Below, one piece after another: positions 15,982 to 24,310 of a stretch of 64,000 nt of DNA. The stretch spans positions 186,001 to 250,000 of the forward strand of contig CAWBVA010000012.1 of NCBI GenBank assembly GCA_963792125.1, in the 5' to 3' direction. The DNA comes from Methanocella_A sp963792125 (GTDB lineage: Archaea > Halobacteriota > Methanocellia > Methanocellales > Methanocellaceae). Within the stretch, counting starts at the first letter, position 1; the number at the start of each line of letters is the position of its first letter. Made by a program: the position numbers and the translations under genes. The notes under the pieces are model-generated. The model saw nothing but the letters and a program-made list of their open reading frames with translations. It made no database searches and was not told the origin of the DNA.

Positions 15982-16575
15982 TCAGAAGCCGGGCTGCCAG
16001 CTGTCTCCTTTCTTGTAATAAGGCAGGTACAGCATGGTCTTTGAAGTGACACTAAGCCTGTAGTCCAGCCGCTGCAGGACGCCCGGCTTCTCCGCCACTC
16101 CCGTCACGAACAGGAATTCGGCGATGTGTTCGAGCTGGTCGGACGTCAGCACCACCGGCTGGCGCCTGACTCCCGGCTGGAGCTTCTCGGGCTCAGTCTT
16201 CGGGGGGCTGGCGGTCATCCGCATGGCCGTATCCTTGAACGTCATCGGCTCCAGCTCGTAAGCGGGGATATACAGCACGATCGAGCCCTGTTTTGACTGC
16301 CCTGAGAGCAGGCCGAACAGGTTTGAAAGCCCGCCACCCTCGCTCTTGATATCGTCGATGTTAAACGTCACCCCTGTCACCCAGACGGGCAGGTAGACAC
16401 GCTCGCCGTCGCCCTGCCGGGTAAACTTGCCGGCCTGGAAACCGACTGCCTCGGGTGCGCCACCGTCACGGACATGCATCGTCCCACAGCTATCGCAAAG
16501 GAAAATGCTGTCTACAGTCTTCGAAAAGATGGGCGTATTGCACTTCGGGCAACGTATCTGTACGATCTTCGTCAC
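15982..16575 (-). CDS. Zinc-ribbon protein of the SPFH operon
   Basis: 197 residues. The N-terminal zinc ribbon has CPKC near residue 9-12 and CDSC near 27-30. The rest is a beta-rich domain with no TM segment (TRQGDGERVYLPVWVTGV, VLYIPAYELEPM, TMLYLPYYKKGDSWQPGF). Motifs of the type 'YLPVW' and 'LPYYK' recur in the two upstream membrane proteins ('YVPFWRL', 'IFYPVWVVRY', 'YFPVYMF', 'YFPIWAVQY'), so the three share a repeated domain. It is the last gene of the minus-strand operon. Function unknown. Confidence 0.6.
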   Translation of the reverse strand: MTKIVQIRCPKCNTPIFSKTVDSIFLCDSCGTMHVRDGGAPEAVGFQAGKFTRQGDGERVYLPVWVTGVTFNIDDIKSEGGGLSNLFGLLSGQSKQGSIVLYIPAYELEPMTFKDTAMRMTASPPKTEPEKLQPGVRRQPVVLTSDQLEHIAEFLFVTGVAEKPGVLQRLDYRLSVTSKTMLYLPYYKKGDSWQPGF

Positions 16576-16579
16576 GTGA

Positions 16580-17605
16580 TCACCTCGCTCTCCCGAGTAT
16601 CTCGGGGGCCAGCTTGTCGATGATGTTGTCTTCGGCCACTGCCTTCGACGACGAGTTGAAGAGGTTGTATCCTCCCTTGATGTCGCCGGTAGTCATCTCC
16701 GAGCCGTAGCGGAAGAACGCGAACGTGCCGCCCGCAATGCCCAGACATACGATGATGCCTACAATGGCCGCGCCGATGGTCTCCTCGGTGCCGCCGCCGA
16801 CGATGCCCAGCCATGCACAGAACGACAGGCCGATGCCTGCGGCCGCCATGCCGGCCGACATAGCCAGGCTGCGCCACAGGTTGTCGCCCGGCGCCCGGCC
16901 GGACAGGACCATGCCGGTCACGCCGTCGACCGTGGCGAAGTACATGCGTTCCGAGTACATGTATCGCACCACCCATACCGGGTAGAAGATGACGCTAAGG
17001 TCCTTCGGGAAGACGTGCACGTCCTGGAAGGTGATGTGGGGCACGCCGGTATAGGCGACGGCTTCGCTCATCACCTGCTGGCTGCCCTTCGTCGTAGCAT
17101 CGGTACTGGACGTGGTTACCTCGAACGTGGGTATATCGCCTTCGTCGTGCAGCACAGCCTCGCCCTCGAAGTTGCGCAGGTGCTCGATGCCGATATCGCC
17201 GGGGTCGCAGGCCACCGCGGACCAGTCGAAGTCCCGCACGATCATCTTCTCGAGCGGCACCCGCTCCGTGCGCTTATTGCGCTGCACGGTCTTGTAACCG
17301 CACACCCACCCGGCCGCCCGGGCATTAAGCCGCCAGAACGGCACGTAGATAGGGTAGGACTCGGTGACCTGGCCGCGGCTCTTCAGGTCACGGGCCTTGA
17401 ACCCGCCCCGCCACCACCGCTGGACTGCCTCGATGGCCTGGACGCGTGTCACCTTGCTCTTGAATGTAATTCTCCTCACGCCGTCGTCGCCCTCGATGGC
17501 CAGCATCGCGTTGCAGTACTGGCAGGACGCATACCGTACGCCCTCGCCCACAGACACGGAGCCGCCGCAGTTCGGGCAGCTCATGGAAAGTGAAATGCCT
17601 GCCAC
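16580..17605 (-). CDS. Zinc-ribbon membrane protein of the SPFH operon
   Basis: 341 residues. An N-terminal zinc ribbon (CPNCGGSVSVGEG, then ASCQYCNAM) is followed by a soluble beta domain with repeated motifs (YPIYVPFWRLNA near 95, LSVIFYPVWVVRYMYSERMYFATVDGVTGMV near 205-235). Two hydrophobic segments lie near residues 250-275 and 275-300, then a Ser-rich tail. The layout (ribbon, 'PVWVV-Y' domain, 'VDG-TG' turn, TM pair) is shared with the next protein upstream. It has 4 bases to the downstream gene and overlaps none. It may present the ribbon to the cytoplasm while anchored in the membrane. No enzyme motif was recognised. Confidence 0.6.
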   Translation of the reverse strand: MAGISLSMSCPNCGGSVSVGEGVRYASCQYCNAMLAIEGDDGVRRITFKSKVTRVQAIEAVQRWWRGGFKARDLKSRGQVTESYPIYVPFWRLNARAAGWVCGYKTVQRNKRTERVPLEKMIVRDFDWSAVACDPGDIGIEHLRNFEGEAVLHDEGDIPTFEVTTSSTDATTKGSQQVMSEAVAYTGVPHITFQDVHVFPKDLSVIFYPVWVVRYMYSERMYFATVDGVTGMVLSGRAPGDNLWRSLAMSAGMAAAGIGLSFCAWLGIVGGGTEETIGAAIVGIIVCLGIAGGTFAFFRYGSEMTTGDIKGGYNLFNSSSKAVAEDNIIDKLAPEILGRAR

Positions 17606-17606
17606 G

Positions 17607-18374
17607 CTAGTACCTCCTTACAATGGCGTAGGCGGCCGCCGTGATGAAAGGCAGCGTGACCAGCGCCACGATTGCGGTGAGTACCCAGAACGCCGGGTTG
17701 ATCAGCGCCAGGACAAGGCCAATGACGCCCTCGACGAGGTAGATGCCGAAAGCGGCAGCGGCAATCAAAAAGTACGGGGCGGCGTTCCGTGTCGGGTAGT
17801 CGCCCGTGAACGCCTCTCCGCTGGAGCCGTCGATGACCGCAGCGTATTTCTTGCCGCGGAACTCGTACTGTACCGCCCAGATCGGGAAGTAGACGAGAGC
17901 CTGCTCCAGCGGATTCCCTTCGAGGCCCGGGAGGTAGGCGACCATGTCGATGTCCGGCTGCATGAATTCTATCCCCTGACCCGCCTGGAAGCTCTGGTCG
18001 AAGACCTTGAGGTCGCCAGCCGGCACTTTCAGGGAATGCAGGCCGGGCAGGATAGTCGACCTGGCCGGCTCGACGCGGACGACTTCTTTGCCGCCCACGT
18101 CCCTCCGGAACATGTAGACCGGGAAGTACACCTGCTTGAAGTCGGTGATCCTGGCGAGCCTGTCCAGGTCCTTCACCATGCGTGCGCCGGCCATCCACCG
18201 CTTCAGGATGCCTTCTGCCTGCCCATGGTTTACCATGAACGGCATGATGTAGAAGAACCCGGCGCCGCTTTTGTCAATGAACATCTGAGTGCCGCAGTAG
18301 CTGCACTTGACGAAGCGGTCGCCGGCGTCGAACTTCACCTGGGCGCCACACTTACTGCACCTGATCTCAGGCAT
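17607..18374 (-). CDS. Zinc-ribbon membrane protein of the SPFH operon, paralogue
   Basis: 255 residues, a shorter relative of the 341-residue protein. The N-terminal ribbon is RCSKCGAQVKFDAGDRFVKCSYCGTQM. The central part has KQVYFPVYMFRRDVGG, ALVYFPIWAVQYEFRGKKYAAVIDGSSGEAF and then a TM pair in the last 70 residues. The neighbouring genes are one base downstream and 4 bases upstream, so this is a tight operon. The shared 'VIDG-SG' (VDGVTG in the paralogue) and 'W-V-Y' elements argue for duplication. Its function is unknown; association with the SPFH protein is inferred from context. Confidence 0.6.
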   Translation of the reverse strand: MPEIRCSKCGAQVKFDAGDRFVKCSYCGTQMFIDKSGAGFFYIMPFMVNHGQAEGILKRWMAGARMVKDLDRLARITDFKQVYFPVYMFRRDVGGKEVVRVEPARSTILPGLHSLKVPAGDLKVFDQSFQAGQGIEFMQPDIDMVAYLPGLEGNPLEQALVYFPIWAVQYEFRGKKYAAVIDGSSGEAFTGDYPTRNAAPYFLIAAAAFGIYLVEGVIGLVLALINPAFWVLTAIVALVTLPFITAAAYAIVRRY

Positions 18375-18378
18375 CGAT

Positions 18379-19464
18379 TCACCCTAGTTTCTGGCCGCAG
18401 GACGGACAGAACTTCGCGCCGGGAGGCAGTTTCGCGCCACAGTTCGGGCAGAAACTGGCCTCTTCCTGCTTTGCACCGCAAGACGGACAGAACTTCGCGC
18501 CAGAGGGCACATTGGCATTGCACTTAGGACATGGTGTCCCTGCCGGTGCCTGTGCCTGCTGCTGCGGCTGCTGTTGCTGCTGTTGCTGCCCCTGAGGCGG
18601 CTGGTTCCCCTGCCGCATCTGGTCCATCATCATGTAGCCCATGCCAACGCCTGCGCCCAGGCCGACGCCTGCGCCCGCGACTCCTCCCGACGGGTTCTGG
18701 GCCGCCTCGCGCATGGCCTGGCCGGTCTGGTACTGCATGTAGTTGGTGCCGGTGACGCCCATGGACGCACGAGTGTCGACCGCCTTCTGGACTTCCTCGG
18801 GCAGGTTGATGTACAGGCCCGACAGCTTGTCGATCAGGATGCCGTATAGATCGAAGTGTGGCTTGGCCCGCTCCAGCAGGGCCTGTTCGAGGTTCGTCAG
18901 GTTGGCTGCAAGGTCCGCGACGCCAATGCCCTTGTTCTTCGCGTCGCCAAGGACATCGTAGAGCACCAGGACGACCTGTTCCTTGATGCGGTCCTCGACT
19001 TCTGCGGACGAGGTGTAGTTGAAGGTGCCCACGAACTGGTTGATGAAGTTCATGGGGTTAGACACCTTGTACCGGAACTCGCCGAACACCCGCAGGTTGA
19101 CCATGCCGAAGTCCTTGTCCCGGAACACGTAGGGCTGCTTGCTGCCGAACTTGCCGTCGAAGACGCGTTTCTGGAGGTAGAAGACCTCGGCGTCCTGCCT
19201 GACACCCGACAGGTACTCGACGATCCTGCCGACGATCGGCATGTTCATCGACGTGAGCGCATACCGGTCCGGCCGGTCGATGTAGTCCAGCGCCTTGCCG
19301 TCGCGGTAGAAGACGGCGTACTCGTCTTCCCTCACTACGATGTTGTCGTTCAGCCGGATATTGCGCGGCACCTTCCACATGATGTTGTCGCGCTTCTCGG
19401 CGTCGTCCCACGCAATGGTGGCGGCGCCGATGATGCTCTTCTTGTCTCCACCGATTATCGCCAT
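18379..19464 (-). CDS. SPFH/Band-7 domain protein with C-terminal double zinc ribbon (YdjI-like)
   Basis: 361 residues. Residues ~10-230 form an SPFH-like domain: RNIRLNDNIVVREDEYAVFYRDGK, a strand-rich core, and EVEDRIKEQVVLVLYDVLGD near 160, as in YdjI 'virion core protein' relatives. A Gly/Met region and a Gln/Pro-rich linker follow. Two zinc ribbons end the protein (CPKCNANVPSGAKFCPSCG; CPNCGAKLPPGAKFCPSCG). SPFH proteins build membrane-associated oligomeric scaffolds. In Bacillus the similar YdjFGHI operon combines SPFH, zinc-finger and membrane proteins. The neighbours here repeat that logic with different parts. No TM segment is obvious in the protein itself. Confidence 0.78.
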   Translation of the reverse strand: MAIIGGDKKSIIGAATIAWDDAEKRDNIMWKVPRNIRLNDNIVVREDEYAVFYRDGKALDYIDRPDRYALTSMNMPIVGRIVEYLSGVRQDAEVFYLQKRVFDGKFGSKQPYVFRDKDFGMVNLRVFGEFRYKVSNPMNFINQFVGTFNYTSSAEVEDRIKEQVVLVLYDVLGDAKNKGIGVADLAANLTNLEQALLERAKPHFDLYGILIDKLSGLYINLPEEVQKAVDTRASMGVTGTNYMQYQTGQAMREAAQNPSGGVAGAGVGLGAGVGMGYMMMDQMRQGNQPPQGQQQQQQQPQQQAQAPAGTPCPKCNANVPSGAKFCPSCGAKQEEASFCPNCGAKLPPGAKFCPSCGQKLG

Positions 19465-19467
19465 TGT

Positions 19468-19992
19468 TTATACCTCCGTCCCTGTGATTACCTGCATGCG
19501 TTTCCTGAAGGTCGCCCCGAAGCCGTCGAGTGCAGTGCCCAGCTTCGCAAAGCCGTCCTTCTGCTCTGCGCTGCCGGGCGCCAGCGTCTTCAGATTTGCC
19601 GCATCCGTGCCCATGGCCGCGATCGCGGTAGCCAGCCCGAGGTCATACTCGTAGAGTTTGTTCAGCTGTGGCTCTCCCACCCGGATTTTCGCCGAGATAC
19701 CCGAGTAGCCCTGGCCCGCATGCCGTACCTCGCCTTCGACGGCCTTGAACTTATTGATGAGCGTGCCTGCACGGTCAAGGCTCTCGATCTGCCCGTCCTC
19801 GACCATTGCGGCCCGGCAGGCTTCGACGTCCGCCCGCACGGCCGCGATACGGTCCGCGAGCTGGAGGCGCAGCATATTGTCCGCTGCCCGCAAGTCCTCT
19901 TTCGCACGGTACCCGCTGAACCCGGGGATGTAGCGCTGTATCTGCGCGATGATGCCCCGGTCCTGGACCACTTTGTCACGTAAGTCTACCAT
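19468..19992 (-). CDS. Alpha-helical protein, first gene of the SPFH operon
   Basis: 174 residues from ATG 19992, supported by GGGTGA eight bases upstream; the frame extends eight codons further without a site. It is almost entirely helical with heptad-like runs (AADNMLRLQLADRIAAVRADVEACRAAMV, then DLGLATAIAAMGTDAANL). Early residues GYRAKEDLRAADNMLR resemble a conserved 'YREKE..RE.D..LR' motif seen in other helical partners of SPFH operons. It might play the PspA/YdjF-like helical role, but the similarity is only of pattern. It has 3 bases to the SPFH gene. Confidence 0.55.
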   Translation of the reverse strand: MVDLRDKVVQDRGIIAQIQRYIPGFSGYRAKEDLRAADNMLRLQLADRIAAVRADVEACRAAMVEDGQIESLDRAGTLINKFKAVEGEVRHAGQGYSGISAKIRVGEPQLNKLYEYDLGLATAIAAMGTDAANLKTLAPGSAEQKDGFAKLGTALDGFGATFRKRMQVITGTEV

Positions 19993-20190
19993 ATGCTTGT
20001 TCACCCTTGGTTTCACTGATCATCGTCAGCCGGGCTGCGCCTGTCCGGCGGCCTGAAGCCCGGGAAGTGAATTCTAAGATATATCATTTCTGAGAAGATA
20101 AGGATTATTATATCTTTAATATTAGCTTTTTTCTATCTCCATCCGCCTCTTTTACACCCCGTTTCATGTTCATAAGAATACATAATTAAC

Positions 20191-20234
20191 AATCATTAAC
20201 AAACAAAAATTATATCTATAATGAATAATCATTA
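20191..20234 (+). promoter_or_regulatory. Promoter of the acetate-type transporter with repeated AATCATTA
   Basis: AATCATTA occurs at 20191-20198 and 20227-20234, 36 bases apart. The intervening TTATAT (20210-20215) can serve as the TATA box for a start about 12-16 bases before ATG 20252. The second repeat would overlie the predicted initiation site, as for an operator. This is the clearest signal in the 259-base gap after the SPFH operon. Confidence 0.4.
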
Positions 20235-20251
20235 GCTATTGTGACTTACAC

Positions 20252-20848
20252 ATGGCAATAGCACAACAAGCGACAGAAAAGAGCGTGGTCTCGATATCGC
20301 CGGGCGCCAATCCCGCCCCGCTGGGGCTGATGGGCTTCGGCGCTACGACCGTGCTTCTGAACCTACACAACGCAGGGATCATTACGGCGACCAGCCTGGG
20401 AATGATCTTTGCCATGGGCCTGTTCTACGGCGGCGTCGCACAGGTGATCGCCGGACTCCTCGAGTTCCGGAAGAACAACACCTTCGGCACGCTGGCATTC
20501 ACGTCCTACGGCCTGTTCTGGATTTCGCTGGTGGCGCTGCTCCTCTTCCCGAAGATGGGGCTGGCGGAACCGGTGGATAACGTCTCGATGGCTTTCTACC
20601 TGGGCGTATGGGGGCTGTTCACGGCTTACATGTTCGTGGGCACGCTGAAGAAGAACCGGGCGCTGCAGGTCGTGTTCGGAACTCTGACGCTGCTGTTCTT
20701 CCTGCTGGCCATCGGCGATTACACTAAGATCGCTGAGATCAAGACACTCGCAGGCTACGAAGGAATACTCTGCGGCCTGTCCGCAGTATACCTCGCCTGT
20801 GCCGAGGTGCTGAACGAGACATATGGCAGACAAGTATTGCCTGTCTGA
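20252..20848 (+). CDS. GPR1/FUN34/SatP-family acetate transporter
   Basis: 198 residues, the usual size for the family. The signature NPAPLGLMGFGATTVLLNLHN sits at residues ~19-40, followed by six hydrophobic helices (34-55, 60-80, 88-108, 115-135, 140-160, 165-185). The conserved FYGGVAQVIAGLLEFRKNNTFG loop is the acetate/succinate-transporter hallmark. It probably moves acetate or another small monocarboxylate across the cytoplasmic membrane. This would suit an archaeon with autotrophic or acetate-assimilating metabolism. It is monocistronic by spacing. Confidence 0.92.
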   Translation: MAIAQQATEKSVVSISPGANPAPLGLMGFGATTVLLNLHNAGIITATSLGMIFAMGLFYGGVAQVIAGLLEFRKNNTFGTLAFTSYGLFWISLVALLLFPKMGLAEPVDNVSMAFYLGVWGLFTAYMFVGTLKKNRALQVVFGTLTLLFFLLAIGDYTKIAEIKTLAGYEGILCGLSAVYLACAEVLNETYGRQVLPV

Positions 20849-20922
20849 GCTTTTTTAGCCGGGCGATAATGCCCTTACCTTTTTATTGCCCGGAATCTAA
20901 TGATCAGTGGTTAGTGATTATC

Positions 20923-21303
20923 ATGGCCCTTAAAGATGAGATGTGCTCGGCGATGGAAAACTACATGATGAACGCGCCATCCGACTGGAACACGATTACG
21001 GCAGACCAGCTTAAGAAAGCGATGACAGCAGGCGATCGGATGCTCATCCTGGACGTACGGGAGCCGGATGAGTACGATTCCGGGCATCTTGCAGGGGCGG
21101 TCAACGTGCCAGTCCGAGAGCTCCCGGCCCGGGCGAACGAACTGCCGCAGGAGAAGAGCCTGAAGATCGTGGCATACTGTGCCAGCGGGATACGCTCTGC
21201 CTACGCGACGATGTTCCTGCGTGTGTATGGCTACGAGGACGTGCGGACCCTGGCCCACGGCATCCATGAGTGGATCGCCGGGGGCAACAAAGTCGAACGG
21301 TGA
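20923..21303 (+). CDS. Rhodanese-domain protein
   Basis: 126 residues from ATG 20923 (the frame continues 18 codons upstream). It is a single rhodanese domain: ITADQLKKAM, LILDVREPDEYDSGHLAGAVNVP, then the active loop VAYCASGIRSAYA, with Cys as the persulfide-carrying nucleophile, and a final HEWIAGG. The loop CASGIRS fits sulfurtransferase-type members. A ~20-residue N-terminal extension (KDEMCSAMENYMMNAPSDW) holds an extra Cys. No TM segment is seen. The sulfur acceptor is unknown. Confidence 0.88.
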   Translation: MALKDEMCSAMENYMMNAPSDWNTITADQLKKAMTAGDRMLILDVREPDEYDSGHLAGAVNVPVRELPARANELPQEKSLKIVAYCASGIRSAYATMFLRVYGYEDVRTLAHGIHEWIAGGNKVER

Positions 21304-21482
21304 GGTCGCGGAGGTTACGGAGGGTACAGAGACTCACACAGAGGCACAGAGGACACAGAGGACGGCACAGAGGATTTTATGAAAAAGGCTGATGGAGAGA
21401 GCCCTGTTATAAAAAGTCCTCTGTGCTCCTCTGTGCCCTCTTGACCTCTGTGTGAGCTCTGCTCCCTCTCAAACCTCTCGAC
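21304..21482. repeat. CACAGAGG-type stem-loop element 2
   Basis: The left arm has iterated CACAGAGG(A/C) words at 21331-21374. The loop is near GAAAAAGGCTGATGGAGAGAG. The right arm has CCTCTGTG-type words to 21452. It nearly fills the gap between two convergent genes (rhodanese and MFS) and could act as a bidirectional terminator. It belongs to the same family as 38023-38223. Confidence 0.75.
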
Positions 21483-21484
21483 CT

Positions 21485-22675
21485 CTAAAAAGCAATTTTT
21501 CGGATTTTGACGACGCAGTAGACGATCAGCGGTATCGCAATGACGACCAGCCAGAGGAACGCGGTCGAGAGCGACGATTGCGATGCGATGAGACCGGCCA
21601 CCGGGAAGACTATCATGACGCCCAGGCTGCTGAGCTGTGACTTGACCGAGAGGACAGTCGCCCGGTTTTCAGAGGGGACCCGTGTGTTGATCAGCTCGCT
21701 GAGGATAGGCCAGAACCCGACGACGAATATCGTGGCTATCCAGAGCATCAGCACGACGATCGGCCCGTTGATCAGCGCCAGCAGGATATACATCGCGATG
21801 ATGACCGCCGGTATCAGCAGGATGACGTCCCGGTTGCGGAACCGTTCGAGGGTATAGGCATAGCGTGCGCCCAGCGCCGCGCAGACCGAGTCCACGCAGA
21901 AGATGATGCCGATCATGTACAGAGGGATGGACATCGCCTCGAAGTACTTCTGGCAATACATGTAGATCGTCATGTCGACCACTGTGATGGAAGCCGAAAG
22001 GATGAGCAGGTACAGGATGAGCGGGTTGTCGGCGATCAGACGTCCAGCCCTCGAGAAGAGCGTGGTTATGCCCTGTCGCTTCTGCCCGTCGGCCACCCCC
22101 CGGGTCTCGGTGAACAGGGCTGCTGGCACCAGCGCGCACAGCAGTGCGGCGATCGAGACGTAGTAGACCCATTCGTAGGAGAAGCTGGCGATCAGGCCGC
22201 CGGCGGCGACGCCTATCGCCGCGGATACAAAGGCCAGTGCCAGGATGTTCCCGTATATCTTCTTGTAGCTGCCCTGGAGGCCGGCTATCTTGCAACTGTC
22301 GTAGGTCAGCGACTCGGAGGCACCCTGGTAGAGCACGGTGGAAATGGCGTTGAGCACGAAGCCGGCTGCAAAGCCTGCGGTACCGGACGACGACAGTATC
22401 AGCGTATAGCCTGCAATTTTGGCCACAATACTAAGGACCAGGCAGACCTTGCGCCCGATCAGGTCGGCGATAGCCCCCGCAGGCACGCCGAAGACCAGCA
22501 TAGCGAACTGATAGGCGGACTCGACCAGCCCGATCTCCACAAGCCCGAGGCCCCGGTAGCTCAGGAACAGCATCCAGACGCCCTTGTCGAGCCCGGCATA
22601 GATAAGAGCGGTATAGACATAGATCAGCCTGATATTCTGCCGCATCCTGCCGGCAAAAGCTCCTGCATCGCTCAT
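21485..22675 (-). CDS. Major facilitator superfamily transporter
   Basis: 396 residues from ATG 22675 (MSDAGAFAGRMRQNIRL), chosen because TM1 follows directly; the frame extends 35 codons upstream. About twelve hydrophobic helices are visible. The MFS cytoplasmic loop motif between TM2 and TM3 is GVPAGAIADLIGRKVCLVLS, and a weaker counterpart occurs in the second half (INTRVPSENRATVLSV). The central loop TRGVADGQKRQGITTLFSRAG splits the two six-helix halves. It looks like a drug/proton antiporter-type MFS. The substrate cannot be inferred. Confidence 0.87.
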   Translation of the reverse strand: MSDAGAFAGRMRQNIRLIYVYTALIYAGLDKGVWMLFLSYRGLGLVEIGLVESAYQFAMLVFGVPAGAIADLIGRKVCLVLSIVAKIAGYTLILSSSGTAGFAAGFVLNAISTVLYQGASESLTYDSCKIAGLQGSYKKIYGNILALAFVSAAIGVAAGGLIASFSYEWVYYVSIAALLCALVPAALFTETRGVADGQKRQGITTLFSRAGRLIADNPLILYLLILSASITVVDMTIYMYCQKYFEAMSIPLYMIGIIFCVDSVCAALGARYAYTLERFRNRDVILLIPAVIIAMYILLALINGPIVVLMLWIATIFVVGFWPILSELINTRVPSENRATVLSVKSQLSSLGVMIVFPVAGLIASQSSLSTAFLWLVVIAIPLIVYCVVKIRKIAF

Positions 22676-22776
22676 GGTACCAGAGTTGATGGATAACCGC
22701 TGCAAGCTTATATGCCTGCCGATAGCAGGAAAGAAAAGGAAATGTAAAGGTAAAGAATATGGGTTTCCCGATGCGA

Positions 22777-22998
22777 TCACAACTCTTTGATTGTGACCGC
22801 AGGATTTTTCTTGCTGGCGAGAAGCTGCAATTTTTTACCGTTCGCAAGCACGATGTCCCAGGATTCGTTGTGAGCGTCGTGCGACTTCAGCACAATGGTC
22901 TTAGCGTCAAGGCCCTGTGAGCCGAGGATCGTGCGTATCTGGGCTTCGCCGCCCTTATACTTGCCCACGTTCACAGTCCGGTCTAATTTTACACTCAT
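22777..22998 (-). CDS. Small hypothetical protein
   Basis: 73 residues (MSVKLDRTVNVGKYKGGEAQ onwards) predicted to be a mixed alpha/beta domain, with strands TIVLKSHD, SWDIVLANGK and AVTIKEL. No Cys, no TM segment. The composition matches the neighbouring genes and the start ATG 22998 lacks overlap with anything else, so I take it as real. No family recognised. The gap 22999-23321 upstream holds no gene I can support, only an AT-rich TTTATAATAA near 23208 that could be a promoter. Confidence 0.5.
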   Translation of the reverse strand: MSVKLDRTVNVGKYKGGEAQIRTILGSQGLDAKTIVLKSHDAHNESWDIVLANGKKLQLLASKKNPAVTIKEL

Positions 22999-23321
22999 GC
23001 TACCATCTCTTGTTTATACGGCAGGTGTGCTGCCGTCGGAGCATCATAAACATACGATGTAAACTTAAAGCTATCGCTCTGCCGGCTGTCTATAACGTCC
23101 CGCAGGCAATAAGGATAAATAATATGGTAGGAAGCCCTGTTCCCTGTCTTCACCGTGCCACAAGGGGCAGGTTTGCGATGCCATGATTACCTGCCGATTG
23201 AAAAGATTTATAATAAATTCGTCCCTTAATACTAATACCTGTATGTTATCTGTCGCCATCGGCCTGGTATGCCATGGCATGACAGTAACGATGTTATTCA
23301 GGCAAATGGGAGGTTAATAAA

Positions 23322-24148
23322 TTGAAGAAGTTCATAGGAGCATCTCTTGTATTGATCATTCTGCTGGCAGCGATTGTAGCTATCAGCGGATGCGCGAGCC
23401 CGACGCCGACTGCGACGCCCAGTGTGACGCCGACGCCCGCCCCCGCAGCGAACTATACCCTGCTGACTCCGGGCAAGCTGCAGGTCGCGACGGATGCATC
23501 ATATGCGCCGTTCGAGAACGTGAACACGACGACCAATAAGATCGAAGGCTTCGACATCGAGCTCATGGACCAGATCTGCAAGGAGCTGAACCTGACGCCG
23601 GAGTACACGAACCAGCTCTTCGACGGTATCATCCTGGCCGTGCAGACCAAGAAGTTCGACTGCTCGATCTCGGCGTTCACCATCAACGCCGAGCGGCAGA
23701 AGAGCATTGACTTCTCCGACGCGTACTACGAGAACAAGGGCCAGGCTATCGCCACCAAGCCCAACAGCACCATCAAGGCCCCCGCTGACCTGGTCGGCCA
23801 CAAGGTCGCCGTCCAGGCAGGCACAGTCGGCCAGGACCGCGGTGACGGAACATCACCAGCATGAGCGCCGCGGACATCAAGGTGTACCAGCTTATGCCGG
23901 ACGCAATGATGGCGCTGAAGAAGGGAGAGGTAGATGCAGCGGCGGGCGACTATGCAGTCATGTACCCGTATGTCAAACAATTCCCCGGCGAATACCAGTT
24001 CGCCCCGTCGTTCCTGTCTGAGGTCGAGTACTTCGGTATCGTCGTCAACAAGGACAACCCGGGCCTGACGGCCGCCATCAACAGCGCGCTGGCCAAGATC
24101 AAGGCAGACGGCCGGTACCAGACGATCTACGACAAGTGGTTCGCGTAA
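23322..24148 (+). CDS. Polar amino-acid ABC transporter substrate-binding lipoprotein, frameshifted
   Basis: The start is TTG 23322 after GGGAGG. The first residues are a lipoprotein signal (KKFIGASLVLIILLAAIVAI then SGCASP), with Cys anchoring, followed by a Thr/Pro linker. The binding fold shows LQVATDASYAPFENV, GFDIELMDQICKELN, DCSISAFTINAERQKSIDFSDAYY, VGHKVAVQAGTVGQD. The frame then ends at TGA 23862, while the expected continuation (ITSMSAADIKVYQLMPDAMMAL to KADGRYQTIYDKWFA) runs in the next frame to 24148. One missing base near 23848-23851 explains it; a more complex change upstream is possible. It is followed by the permease and ATPase genes. A conditional pseudogene unless resequenced. 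Confidence 0.8.
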
Positions 24149-24180
24149 AGGGACATACCAATCGTCCCTTTTTCTCTTTT
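24147..24180 (+). terminator. Hairpin terminator after the binding-protein gene
   Basis: AAAGGGAC (24147-24154), nine-base loop, GTCCCTTT (24164-24171), then TTCTCTTTTTTATTT. The perfect eight-pair stem and T-rich tract suggest partial termination, which would raise the binding protein above the permease. Confidence 0.6.
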
Positions 24181-24310
24181 TTATTTCTCTTTTCCGGAAC
24201 ATTTTTGCTGCGGAGGGTAACTTCGTGGGAAAGACTTATAGTAGGTTAATCATTAAGAGTTGATGGTATAGAGCCCTGACTGATGAAAAATGGTAGTGTG
24301 GTGATGTTGG

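Noticed and set aside
17364..19983. Two long plus-strand open frames (387 and 375 codons)
   Set aside because: Antisense to the SPFH/zinc-ribbon operon, whose motifs are clear.
23071..23280. 69-codon minus-strand frame in the gap before the ABC operon
   Set aside because: No ribosome-binding site, no domain, and AT-rich promoter-like sequence lies within it.
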